A stretch of DNA of 64,000 nucleotides. Origin: Nitrobacter winogradskyi Nb-255. GTDB lineage: Bacteria > Pseudomonadota > Alphaproteobacteria > Rhizobiales > Xanthobacteraceae. Where the stretch lies: the NCBI RefSeq assembly GCF_000012725.1, contig NC_007406.1:958001-1022000 (forward strand), written 5' to 3'. This document shows positions 7,707-15,482 of this stretch, in pieces. How positions within the stretch are numbered: position 1 is the first letter of the stretch; each line of letters starts with the position of its first letter. The notes beneath the pieces are model-generated. The model was not told the DNA's origin and searched no databases. It was given only the letters and a program-made list of their open reading frames with translations. The position numbers and the translations under genes were made by a program.

Positions 7707-8957
7707 TCATTGCGGCGCCGCCGTTCCCTGCATGTAGAACAACCCGTTGAGACCGGCGCTTTTCACGTCGATATTGGTGGTGTGGCTCCACTGGATCGAA
7801 GCGGGCGGAGTTCGCGCCAGCTTGACGCCCTGTCCTCCCTGCAGGGCGTTGGCGATCGCGTTGCCGATCAGGCGCGCCACCAACTGGACGATGACTTCGA
7901 CGACCGCGCCGCCGACGATCCAGTACCAGGGTATATGCACGTCCTTGTGAAAGCGGGGGTGAGGGTCGGATGTAAATGTCAGGAGCTTGTTCTTCATGTC
8001 GAACCGCGATGAATTTCTGGAACTGGCGTTGTAGCTCATGCGGATTCCAGCTTTCATATCGCAGTCCCCGGACAGCGAGGTATCGAGTGTTCCGCCGACA
8101 AGCGTCAGGTTGAAGGAATTGATCTTAGGATGATAGGTGATAGCGCCTTTCTTGACAGACCCGGCTCCGAACGATCGACGCGCCTTGACCTCCCTTCCGT
8201 TCCAATAGAAGTTTGATCTCCCCGCATCTGGATAGGCCCTTTCCAGAACCGGAACGATGACATTCTCCATAAAGAGGGATTCTGCGATGAACAGTCCGGC
8301 ATTGTTCGATCCGGAGACGATCTGGTCATCGATGGTCCGCTGCAAGTTGGACACGTCGCGGTCGGTGGTCACCGCCAGAATGCCCAGATAGTTGCTGCCG
8401 TCGTTCTTGTTCATGAACGCGTAGTCGGCTTTTACCGGTGCAAGCCAGGAATCCGTTGCCGGCCTGGCAAAGTTCACCGTCGCCAGAACGAAAGTGATCT
8501 GTGGGGCGACGCTCACCAGAAACTGCGGCAGAAGGGCAAACACCAGCGCATGCTGCGCGGGAGTAAGATGCTTGCCCGGATCGAGCAGATTAACCGGGGT
8601 CAGTAGGCCGGGGCCGGCTTGCTGACTGACCTTCCTGATATCGGGCACCAGGTTTTGCGACGTCGGCATTCCGCTCGGCAGCAGCGTCAGCTCCAGATCA
8701 GCAACGAGCGTTACTCCATCGAGGGAGGCATCCCCGACAGTTTTGGAAACAAGAGAACCTTGCGCAACCTGAAACGACATGCGCAGCAGCTTGCCGCTGC
8801 CGCCGGAGACGATCTGCATCGATCCCATGACCCCGGTCATCTCGGTGCCATCAGAAGTATATTCAAGTTCTGGAAGTCTTTCTCTTCGCAAAGCCGCGTT
8901 CACGAGGTTCACGTCAATGACGTAAACCGTATCCCACCCGAACGTATTGTAGACCAT
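7707..8957 (-). CDS. P47 family protein, copy 1 (canonical length)
   Basis: At 416 residues this is the size of clostridial P47 (about 47 kDa) and looks most like it: NTFGWDTVYVIDVNLVNAAL at residues 4-23, a GSMQIVSGGSG segment, SWLAPVKADYAF, LGILAVTTDRDVSNLQ near residue 200, FIAESLFMENVIVP, ITYHPKINSFNL near 275, a short HIPWYW hydrophobic stretch near 350-382, and the terminal AGLNGLFYMQG. There is no signal peptide. It is the first gene of the four-gene minus-strand set and is followed by copy 2 after 54 nt. Only a weak GAGAG ribosome-binding site precedes the ATG. Family assignment is firm; the role in this organism is unknown. Confidence 0.85.
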   Translation of the reverse strand: MVYNTFGWDTVYVIDVNLVNAALRRERLPELEYTSDGTEMTGVMGSMQIVSGGSGKLLRMSFQVAQGSLVSKTVGDASLDGVTLVADLELTLLPSGMPTSQNLVPDIRKVSQQAGPGLLTPVNLLDPGKHLTPAQHALVFALLPQFLVSVAPQITFVLATVNFARPATDSWLAPVKADYAFMNKNDGSNYLGILAVTTDRDVSNLQRTIDDQIVSGSNNAGLFIAESLFMENVIVPVLERAYPDAGRSNFYWNGREVKARRSFGAGSVKKGAITYHPKINSFNLTLVGGTLDTSLSGDCDMKAGIRMSYNASSRNSSRFDMKNKLLTFTSDPHPRFHKDVHIPWYWIVGGAVVEVIVQLVARLIGNAIANALQGGQGVKLARTPPASIQWSHTTNIDVKSAGLNGLFYMQGTAAPQ

Positions 8958-9208
8958 ACATCACTCTCATCAGGAGCATGGATTCCATGACATGAAACAA
9001 GAATTGCGGGTTACCCGCCTCGGGTGAGTTGCAGAGTGCGTTCCGCAAGCGCACCTTGATTGGTTACGTTCTGAAATCGTCAACATGCTTATGAACGCAA
9101 CAGATGAATCTCATCATAAGCCGGCGAACTGCATTTAAGTTAATGCATAACCGCATCACCTGAATCCCTTTTGCTTTTAAGGATCAAACCGGAGCGACAG
9201 CCAATGCG
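8958..9208. other. Upstream region of the P47-like gene set
   Basis: No gene is seen. On the minus strand it should hold the promoter for the four P47-like genes. A short GC-rich palindrome (GCGGGTTACCCGC near 9007) lies about 50 nt upstream of the first start codon. AT-rich sequence near 9120-9170 is a possible promoter, but no convincing -35/-10 pair can be fixed by eye. Confidence 0.4.
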
Positions 9209-9405
9209 AAACCGATTCAAGATCGCGTCGCGGTCCTGCGTTTCAACCGACGGCTCTATCGCAAGCGCCATCTGGTCGAGCTGCTCTTCAACAAATCAGG
9301 CACTATAGCGCGGTCGTCACCCGATACGACAAACGTGACGACGACTTATCGCAAGCATCAAACTCGCCTGAATCCGAATCTGATTGCGGTTCATTTGAGT
9401 TGATG
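9209..9405 (+). mobile_element. IS5-family transposase 3' remnant (frameshifted)
   Basis: Translation from 9209 gives KPIQDRVAVLRFNRRLYRKR then HLVELLFNK, the C-terminal signature of IS5-group (IS427-like) DDE transposases around the catalytic Glu. The frame then breaks after NK. A neighbouring frame continues with RHYSAVVTRYDKRDD, as in intact relatives. The rest of the transposase and both terminal repeats are absent, so this is a dead fragment. It marks old transposition at the upstream edge of the P47-like cluster. Confidence 0.75.
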
Positions 9406-9843
9406 ACCCTGGCGCGCGCACCCAACGATGAATCGCTGCGAGATACGTTTCAGGGTCGCGAGCACTTTAAACAACCGGGCGCGATAACACCGTATTATGG
9501 TGCTATCCTCGATCTTGCCGATGTTCTTTCCGCCTATGCGAGCTATACGGGCATCTTTCGTCCTCAAGCAGCGCAGGACGAATAAGGTTCGACGCTTCCG
9601 CCTCTTGAAGGCAAGAATACAGAAGTTGATCTAAAAACCGCTTTCTTCGACAGTCGTCTTATTGCAAGCGCCGCGTACTTTGATGTGGAATAGGACAACT
9701 TCGTGCTCGTCACTGGTGGGGTCACACCCAACGGAAATCCAGCCTTCTGTCCGGAAGGATGGTGAATCCAAAGCCGAGACCGCACATAACCCTACGATGT
9801 GCGGGACGGTGGAGTATGTCATGGGCCATAGGCGCGCTCGCCG
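9406..9843. other. Intergenic region, no supported gene
   Basis: Short open frames on both strands (61-79 codons) have no recognisable motif or ribosome-binding site. The stretch may contain further eroded mobile-element sequence next to the IS5 remnant. No clear repeat or terminator was seen before the sulfide:quinone oxidoreductase stop codon. Confidence 0.5.
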
Positions 9844-11508
9844 TCAGCGCACATCTGGAGCGGCCATCCACTCTTTACCCTTGAGCATCGCATGCCAATA
9901 GATCGGCGGCAGGACTCGCTCCTTCAGCCACCAGGCGGCCCGGGTTGGTTTCCTGCCGTCCAGGATGAAGGTAGGGAAGCTCGGCAGAAGCTTTCCGCCA
10001 TATCCGAATTCGGCCAGAACAATTCTGCCGCGCTCGACGGTTAGCGGGCACGCTCCATAACCGTCATACACGGCCTGCTTTGCTCTCAGACCCAGATCGA
10101 CGCAGATATTCTCGGCAACGATCGGCGCCTGCTTGCGGGCCGCCGCGGCCGTCTTTGCGTTCGGGGCGGAACAGACATCGCCGAGAGACCAGATATTGGC
10201 ATACGCCTTGTGGCGCAGGGTGCCGTCGTCCACATCGACCCATCCAGCCGCGTTAGCCAATGGGCTCACGCGGATGAAGTCCGGCGCGCATTGAGGCGGC
10301 GTTACATGGATCATGTCGAACTGCACTTCGACGGTCTCCGCCGGACCATCGGCCGAGGTCTTGGTGAAGTAGGCTTTTTTATCCGGACCATCGATAGCGA
10401 CGAGGTCATGCTGAAACTTCAGCTTCGCATCATATTTTCTGACGTATTCCATCAAGGCCGGAACGTAGTCGGCCACGCCGAACAGCACGCCACCCGCGTT
10501 ATAGAATCCGACATCGATGCCGCGGAGATGACCCTGGCGATGCCAATGATCGGCCGACAGATACATCGCCTTTTGCGGTGCGCCCGCGCACTTGATCGGC
10601 ATCGGCGGCTGCGTGAAGACCGCGTTTCCGGATTTCAGGGAACGGACGAGTTTCCAGGTATAGGGCGCAAGATCGAAGCGATAGTTGGAGGTCACGCCGT
10701 TGCGGCCCAACGTTTCGGTCAACCCATCGACCTTTTCCCAATCGAGTTTCAGGCCGGGGCAGACGACGAGACGGCTATACTTTACGACGCGACATCCTTC
10801 CAGAATGACGGCGTTCTCGGCCGGCTCGAATGCGGTAACCGCGGCTTTGATCCAGGTGACGCCGGAGGGAACGACCGACGCCATCGTATGGACGGTTGAC
10901 GTTGCGTCGAAAATGCCGGCGCCGACCATGGTCCATCCGGGCTGGTAGTAGTGAATGTCGGCGGGATCGATAACGGCGATGTCGAGATCGGGCGCGCGCG
11001 CCAGGAGACTTGACGCGCAGGCGATGCCGGCGGCGCCGCCGCCGACAATGACGACGTCGTAGCTTGCGTCGGGCAGGCGTGTCGGAGTCCTGCCGCCGTT
11101 GGCGATCCTCCGCACGATCCCGGACATATCGTAGCCGGCTGCCTTGGCGGCGCCGAGCAGCGCGGGGAGGGGTTGCGTGGATGCATTCGCCAAACACCAA
11201 AGCGAAATGGAGCGTGTTCCTGTACGGCAGAATGCCAGGGTCGGCTTCGGCAGGCTCTTTAGTGTCTGGGCGAATTGCACGGCGTCATCATCCGACATCT
11301 TGCCGGCAACGACCGGCTGATGGACGAATTCGAGTCCATGGCTGGACGCTGCCAATTCCAGTTCCCGAGCCGACGGCTGATCGGCGGCCTCGCCGTCAGG
11401 CCGGTTGCAGATGATCGAACGGAAACCAGACTGCTTCAACGCGGCCATATCCTGCGGCATGACCTGTGCCGACACGCTCAGTTCATCGGATAGTTTCTTC
11501 GTATCCAT
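9844..11508 (-). CDS. DUF442 phosphatase-like domain fused to sulfide:quinone oxidoreductase
   Basis: This 554-residue fusion begins with a TIGR01244/DUF442 dual-specificity-phosphatase-like domain (about residues 1-110; P-loop FCRTGTRS). An FAD-dependent oxidoreductase follows (VVIVGGGAAG near 145; WSLGDVCSAP near 440). The latter has the two cysteines expected of sulfide:quinone oxidoreductases, in VVCPGLKL and PIKCAGAPQK. It should oxidise sulfide to persulfide with quinone reduction at the membrane surface. The ATG at 11508 was chosen because AGAAGGA lies 7 nt upstream; an in-frame start farther out has no such site. It follows the hydrolase gene by 41 nt. In Xylella-type Blh proteins DUF442 is instead fused to the metallo-hydrolase. 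Confidence 0.88.
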   Translation of the reverse strand: MDTKKLSDELSVSAQVMPQDMAALKQSGFRSIICNRPDGEAADQPSARELELAASSHGLEFVHQPVVAGKMSDDDAVQFAQTLKSLPKPTLAFCRTGTRSISLWCLANASTQPLPALLGAAKAAGYDMSGIVRRIANGGRTPTRLPDASYDVVIVGGGAAGIACASSLLARAPDLDIAVIDPADIHYYQPGWTMVGAGIFDATSTVHTMASVVPSGVTWIKAAVTAFEPAENAVILEGCRVVKYSRLVVCPGLKLDWEKVDGLTETLGRNGVTSNYRFDLAPYTWKLVRSLKSGNAVFTQPPMPIKCAGAPQKAMYLSADHWHRQGHLRGIDVGFYNAGGVLFGVADYVPALMEYVRKYDAKLKFQHDLVAIDGPDKKAYFTKTSADGPAETVEVQFDMIHVTPPQCAPDFIRVSPLANAAGWVDVDDGTLRHKAYANIWSLGDVCSAPNAKTAAAARKQAPIVAENICVDLGLRAKQAVYDGYGACPLTVERGRIVLAEFGYGGKLLPSFPTFILDGRKPTRAAWWLKERVLPPIYWHAMLKGKEWMAAPDVR

Positions 11509-11549
11509 GCGTTTTCCTTCTCTCTCATATCCGGCTTGTGGTTCCACCT

Positions 11550-12437
11550 TCAGAGCGTGTTGATCGGCACCTTCAGAAAGGTCTTCCCGCTCTCGTCCGG
11601 CTCGGGCAGGTGTCCGGCGCGCATGTTGACCTGAAGCGAGGGCATGATGAGGCGCGGCATCGAAAGCGTCTCGTCGCGGGCTTCGCGCATTTGGACATAG
11701 CTATCCTCGCTGATACCGTCGCGCACATGGATGTTGTGCATCCGCTCCTCGCGGATGGTCGTTTCCCATCGAATGTCGCGGCCGTCAGGCCCGTAATCGT
11801 GGCAGAGGAATAACCGTGTTTCGGGCGGCAGTGTTTCCAGGAGTTTCCGAATGGAGCGATAGAGCGTGCGGGCGTCGCCTCCCGGAAAGTCCGCCCGCGC
11901 CGTGCCTGCGTCAGGCATGAACAACGTATCGCCGGTGAAGGCCGCGTCTCCGATGACGTGGGTCGTGCAAGCCGGCGTATGTCCCGGAGTATGCATGACA
12001 AACGCGGTCATACCGCCGATCGAATAGGTATCGCCATCCTTGAACAGTCGATCGAACTGACTGCCGTCGCGCTTGAACTCCGTTCCTTCGTTGAAAACTT
12101 TTCCGAAGGTCTCCTGTACAGTTACGATGTGCTCACCGATTCCGAGCTTGCCGCCAAGCCGTTGCTGGATGTAAGACGCGGCCGAAAGATGATCGGCGTG
12201 TGCATGGGTTTCGATGAGCCAATCGACCTGCAACCCGTTGCGACGGATATGGGCAACGATCAGATCCGCTGATTTGTAGCTGATGCGGCCAGCGGCGTAG
12301 TCGATGTCCATGACGGAATCGATAACCGCGCAGGACAGCGACGACCGATCCCTGACGACATAGCTGATGGTGTTGGTCTCAGGATCGAAGAACGGAATAA
12401 CCTTGGGCTTAACCTGAGTATCGATCGGATAGCTCAT
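11550..12437 (-). CDS. MBL-fold persulfide dioxygenase-like hydrolase (ETHE1/Blh-like)
   Basis: The 295-residue protein has the metallo-beta-lactamase core THAHADHLSAASYIQQ near residue 65, HTPGHTPACTTH near 135, FTGDTLFMPDAGTARADFPG near 155 and FLCHDYGPDG near 195. This pattern belongs to the ETHE1/persulfide-dioxygenase branch, which uses one iron to oxidise glutathione persulfide to sulfite. The ATG at 12437 has GGGAG 7 nt upstream. It lies directly before the sulfide:quinone oxidoreductase, which would make its persulfide substrate, and divergent from a peroxiredoxin-ArsR pair. Together they look like a BigR/SqrR-type sulfide-detoxification locus. Confidence 0.88.
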   Translation of the reverse strand: MSYPIDTQVKPKVIPFFDPETNTISYVVRDRSSLSCAVIDSVMDIDYAAGRISYKSADLIVAHIRRNGLQVDWLIETHAHADHLSAASYIQQRLGGKLGIGEHIVTVQETFGKVFNEGTEFKRDGSQFDRLFKDGDTYSIGGMTAFVMHTPGHTPACTTHVIGDAAFTGDTLFMPDAGTARADFPGGDARTLYRSIRKLLETLPPETRLFLCHDYGPDGRDIRWETTIREERMHNIHVRDGISEDSYVQMREARDETLSMPRLIMPSLQVNMRAGHLPEPDESGKTFLKVPINTL

Positions 12438-12601
12438 TGCGAGACTCCCTGGATCAGGCAGGCATGAACAGTCCTCATCCTCAACGGCCGAGCAGAGCAG
12501 ATGGCAGGCGTTCAAGACAGGGCAGGAGGGATTTCATGGCCTCCGCCTGCTCACCAATTCTCGTGGGGAAGGGTGGCATAACTGTCTCCTCCAGCAATCA
12601 A

Positions 12602-12631
12602 TTACATAATTATATTTTCCTTATAATGTAA
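12602..12631. promoter_or_regulatory. AT-rich operator-like site, hydrolase side
   Basis: TTACATAATTATAT starts at 12602, and the far end AATGTAA at 12625-12631 mirrors TTACATT, making an imperfect palindrome. The same word, TTACATAACTATAT, occurs on the opposite strand at the second site, 12695-12714. AT-rich palindromes of this kind bind ArsR regulators of the BigR/SqrR type. The site is placed to control the hydrolase-oxidoreductase side. Confidence 0.6.
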
Positions 12632-12694
12632 ATATGAAACTGATAGGGGTCAAGTAGGCCTTTCAATCGTTGTACGACGTGATATTACGATTCC

Positions 12695-12714
12695 CATAAT
12701 TATATAGTTATGTA
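12695..12714. promoter_or_regulatory. AT-rich operator-like site, peroxiredoxin side
   Basis: CATAATTATATAGTTATG at 12695-12712 is an almost perfect palindrome. Read on the minus strand the site begins TTACATAACTATAT, matching the first site at 12602. It lies 63 nt before the peroxiredoxin start and probably overlaps its promoter. It is a likely binding site for the ArsR regulator encoded downstream. Confidence 0.6.
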
Positions 12715-12738
12715 AGTGTTTTGGGATGAATCGTCATT

Positions 12739-12766
12739 AGACAGGAACCTCCAGACAGGAACCTCC
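12739..12766 (+). repeat. 14-bp tandem duplication in the peroxiredoxin leader
   Basis: AGACAGGAACCTCC is repeated twice without a gap (12739-12752 and 12753-12766), ending 10 nt before the peroxiredoxin ATG. Each unit contains an AGGA core. The AGGT that serves the ATG overlaps the end of the second unit. Confidence 0.9.
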
Positions 12767-12776
12767 AGGTAGCCCT

Positions 12777-13415
12777 ATGTCCCTTTTGATGAACGATGAG
12801 AGGCCTCGTCTCACTCCTTCTCCATTCCCGTTGCGGATGGGAGATGCCGCCCCCGACTTCGAAGCCCGATCCACGAAGGGGCCGATCCGGCTTTCCGACT
12901 ACAGAGGCCGGTGGCTCGTGTTCTTCTCGCACCCGGCGGACTTTACGCCCGTATGCACCACGGAATTCGTCGCGCTGGCCAAAGCGCAAGACCGCTTCGC
13001 CGCGCTGGACTGTGCCCTTCTGGGTCTTTCGGTCGACAGTCTTTATTCGCACCTCGCCTGGACCCGGACCATCACGGAACTGTTCGCGGTGGAGATTCCA
13101 TTTCCGGTGATCGAGGACCCATCGATGATGGTAGGCCGCGCCTACGGCATGATCGACGAGGCCGCCGAGAGCAGCGCGAGCGTGCGGGCAACCTATTTCA
13201 TAGATCCCGAAGGCGTCATTCGCGCGATTACCCACTATCCGCTGACGATCGGCCGTTCGATTGACGAGATGGTGCGGATGGTGGCGGCGCTGCAGGCGAC
13301 CGCGTCGAGCCAGAAGTTGGCGCCGGCCAACTGGCGGCCCGGAGAACCGCTGCTCCTGCCCGCCGATGAAAAAACGCAAAAGGATGTCAACTGGTTCTGC
13401 CGGAGCGTCGCATGA
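12777..13415 (+). CDS. Prx6-type (1-Cys) peroxiredoxin
   Basis: The 212-residue thioredoxin-fold peroxidase has the peroxidatic motif HPADFTPVCTTEF near residues 52-64 and the long C-terminal arm of the Prx6/1-Cys group (RPGEPLLLPAD near 190). It should reduce peroxides, and possibly persulfides or polysulfides, in the cytosol. An extra cysteine lies five residues from the C-terminus (WFCRSVA) and could act in resolution; this is not typical of the group. Its stop overlaps the start of the ArsR gene by 4 nt (ATGA), so the two are translationally coupled. It faces the persulfide dioxygenase-like gene across two operator-like sites. Confidence 0.88.
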   Translation: MSLLMNDERPRLTPSPFPLRMGDAAPDFEARSTKGPIRLSDYRGRWLVFFSHPADFTPVCTTEFVALAKAQDRFAALDCALLGLSVDSLYSHLAWTRTITELFAVEIPFPVIEDPSMMVGRAYGMIDEAAESSASVRATYFIDPEGVIRAITHYPLTIGRSIDEMVRMVAALQATASSQKLAPANWRPGEPLLLPADEKTQKDVNWFCRSVA

Positions 13416-13807
13416 GAGCTTTATGGCAGTCGCGCGAGCAAGCAGATTTTGCAGCTGACAGATTGCGCAAGTTCGCTCAGCCTCAACGCCTGATGATCCT
13501 GTCGCTGCTGCGGGAAGGCGAGAAGTCGGTGACGGAAATCGATGCGGCGACCGGGATCGGACAGCCTGCGCTCAGCCAGCAACTCGCGGAACTCCGTAAG
13601 GCCGAACTCGTCACCACACGGCGACAGGCAAAGCAGATCTATTACAGTCTGGCTCATGAGTCAGTGGCGCTTTGCGTTCGCAGCATCGAGGCTGTCTTCA
13701 ATGCCGATAATCCGGAACAGGCATTGTTAAACGCCGTAAGGCACGACCTCCGTCCGGAAAGTGAAGACGTCGTTCATGGAGCGGCGAATTTCGCGCGGCT
13801 CCGTTAA
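13412..13807 (+). CDS. ArsR-family repressor, BigR/SqrR/YgaV-like
   Basis: The 131-residue winged-helix protein matches the ArsR family: KFAQPQRLMILSLL, then EGEKSVTEIDAATGIGQPAL, SQQLAELRKAELV, and TTRRQAKQIYYSL. Its place in a sulfide-handling divergon suggests a persulfide-responsive repressor like BigR or SqrR. Those sensors use two conserved cysteines. Here the first position reads ILSLL (Ser rather than Cys) and the only cysteine in the protein is in SVALCVRS near residue 88. Dithiol sensing as in SqrR therefore looks impossible, and a one-cysteine or different mechanism is implied. Probable targets are the AT-rich palindromes at 12602 and 12695. Confidence 0.85.
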   Translation: MRALWQSREQADFAADRLRKFAQPQRLMILSLLREGEKSVTEIDAATGIGQPALSQQLAELRKAELVTTRRQAKQIYYSLAHESVALCVRSIEAVFNADNPEQALLNAVRHDLRPESEDVVHGAANFARLR

Positions 13808-13907
13808 CTCTCCCGCTTCTTGACAGCCTGGAAAATGATCCGATCCAGCCCGTTATCGCGATCGGGCGATCATTCGAAGGTGCTTGTGAGGCGTCACAGC
13901 GATCCCG

Positions 13908-14351
13908 CTACTCGTTGATCTCGGGTCCAACCAGTCTTGCAAGCTTGTCCAGAGAGTCCTGCCAGCCAAGATAACAGCCCTCGGGCGGGATCACATCCGG
14001 CACGCCCGTTTGTTCGATGTTGATCTCGGTGCCGACCGATACCGCCTTCAAGGTCACGGTCACGCGCATCTCGCCGGGCAGGTTCGGGTCGTCGAAGCTG
14101 TCGGTGTAAACGAGACGCTTGTTCGGGACGAGTTCAACATAGGTGCCGCCGAAGCTATGGTTCGCGCCGGTGGTGAAATTACGGAAGGACATCCGGTGTT
14201 TGCCGCCGACCTTCGCTTCCAGTTCCTGGACAGTGCATAGGAAGCCATAGGGCGGCAGCCAGCTTGCGACGGCATCGCTCTCCACAAAGGCGCGATAGAC
14301 CTTCTCCGGTTTAGCGGCGATGACGCGGTGAAGCCGGATCGTGCTGGGCAT
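13908..14351 (-). CDS. SRPBCC/AHSA1-like domain protein
   Basis: The 147-residue protein is a single START-like (SRPBCC, AHSA1/Aha1 C-terminal-like) domain. It opens with RLHRVIAAKPEKVYRAFVES and ends with CYLGWQDSLDKLARLV, the usual last-helix motif. Such proteins bind small hydrophobic ligands, but no substrate can be named. A GGAGAG ribosome-binding site sits 5 nt before the ATG. It is convergent with the ArsR gene and appears to be a single-gene unit. Confidence 0.85.
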   Translation of the reverse strand: MPSTIRLHRVIAAKPEKVYRAFVESDAVASWLPPYGFLCTVQELEAKVGGKHRMSFRNFTTGANHSFGGTYVELVPNKRLVYTDSFDDPNLPGEMRVTVTLKAVSVGTEINIEQTGVPDVIPPEGCYLGWQDSLDKLARLVGPEINE

Positions 14352-14785
14352 GTTCTCTCCTCGCGGTTCGGCAACCTGTCAGTGTTGCTTGCAAATCTCA
14401 GTCGAAGCGTATCCGGCCTGCGCGCGGCCGGTCAAAGACAAAGGCGCAACCGCGTGGTGGACACGACATCTGCGTTGCGTTTGTGCCGGTGCATCGCGTC
14501 GCTTTGATGATCATGATGACACATGCGGCATATCTTTCGACGAACGTATGTCGATCGCTTTCTCTAGAACCAATCTAAATGATTACGGTTGCGGAGGAAT
14601 TTCAAAGGCCATACGCCTTGGAAGTTTCGCGGCACCGGTGACGGCGTGCCGGCGTCTCAAACTCGCGCGATTCGCGTAGGCATCATGGTTCATTCGGGGT
14701 TCGCATCCAACCCGGTTCATCGGCTTCCGCTGGCTGGATTTTCCGGCCGCGCGAATGTCGTCGGCGTGTGCCTTGCGGGGCGCCG
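14352..14785. other. Intergenic region before the first ECF sigma gene
   Basis: No gene is supported. Short overlapping frames lack motifs. The stretch holds the promoters of the SRPBCC gene (minus) and of the sigma-factor gene (plus). No Fur-like 19-bp palindrome was found by eye. Confidence 0.45.
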
Positions 14786-15283
14786 ATGACGTGGGATCTG
14801 CAAAAGCTGTTCATTCGGCACGCGCGGGAGATTGATCGCTTTCTCCGCCGCCGCGGCCACAATGCCGAGACGGCTGCCGATATTACCCAGGATACGTTCC
14901 TGCGCGTGCTGGCCTCGCCGCCGGGCGAGGCTCGGACCAACCACAATCCGAAAGCCTATCTCTATCAGGTGTCGCGCAGCCTCAGCATCAATCACCTGCG
15001 CCGCGAAAGCCTGATACAGACGACTGATCTTGATGAGGCGGGCGCTATCGCCGATCCAACGCCGTCAGCCGAGAAGATCATCTACTCACGGCAATGTCTG
15101 GCGCAGACGCGCAAAGCCCTCGCCGAATTGCCGGAACGCACCCGGATGGCCTTTGAGATGCACCGGCTCTGCGACAAGACCATCCAGGAAGTGGCCGACG
15201 AGCTGGGCGTCTCGACCAGCCGGGCCTGGAAGCTGATCCGGAATGGCTATCGGCATCTCCTGACGCGGGTGGACGATTTCTGA
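14786..15283 (+). CDS. FecI-like ECF sigma factor (locus 1)
   Basis: The 165-residue protein has sigma-70 region 2 (RHAREIDRFLRRRGHNAETA, then DITQDTFLRVLA) and region 4 (ALAELPERTRMAFEMHRLCD then IQEVADELGVSTSRAWKLI). This is the FecI/iron-starvation ECF architecture, in which the sigma factor drives a TonB-dependent receptor gene on a signal relayed by FecR. MTWDLQ at 14786 is the likely start; an ATG 18 nt earlier is possible. Locus 1 continues with FecR at 15483 and a broken receptor at 16569. A paralogous, frameshifted sigma gene lies at 23497-24004. Confidence 0.88.
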   Translation: MTWDLQKLFIRHAREIDRFLRRRGHNAETAADITQDTFLRVLASPPGEARTNHNPKAYLYQVSRSLSINHLRRESLIQTTDLDEAGAIADPTPSAEKIIYSRQCLAQTRKALAELPERTRMAFEMHRLCDKTIQEVADELGVSTSRAWKLIRNGYRHLLTRVDDF

Positions 15284-15329
15284 GTTTTTTTCGTCTCTGG
15301 CGTGAAATTCGACGCTGCCTGTTTGTATT

Positions 15330-15430
15330 AGAGCATGATCCCGAGAAGTGGAAACCGGCTTTCGGAGAAGATCATGCTCAAGCAAAAGATAAGCGACAAG
15401 TCTGATTCAACGCGGTTGAAATAGACTCTA
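15330..15430. repeat. Dispersed intergenic palindrome, GAGCATGATC type
   Basis: GAGCATGATC at 15331-15340 is mirrored exactly by GATCATGCTC at 15370-15379 and followed by a tail with GATTCAACGCGGTTGAA. A close copy with the same arms and tail is at 39153-39293, and partial relatives are near 19.75 kb. It lies between the sigma and FecR genes and could form a hairpin in their transcript. Confidence 0.85.
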
Positions 15431-15482
15431 GAAGGGTAGGCGCGATTCTCGAAATGTCTCGCCGCCTGACGAAGGAATATGA

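Noticed and set aside
2829-8957. A full botulinum-type toxin locus
   Set aside because: No OrfX1-3, NTNH, or HExxH light-chain gene is present in the adjoining sequence; only P47-like proteins are seen.
9400-9585. 61-codon plus-strand frame after the IS5 remnant
   Set aside because: No motif or ribosome-binding site; it begins in the frameshifted tail of the transposase remnant.
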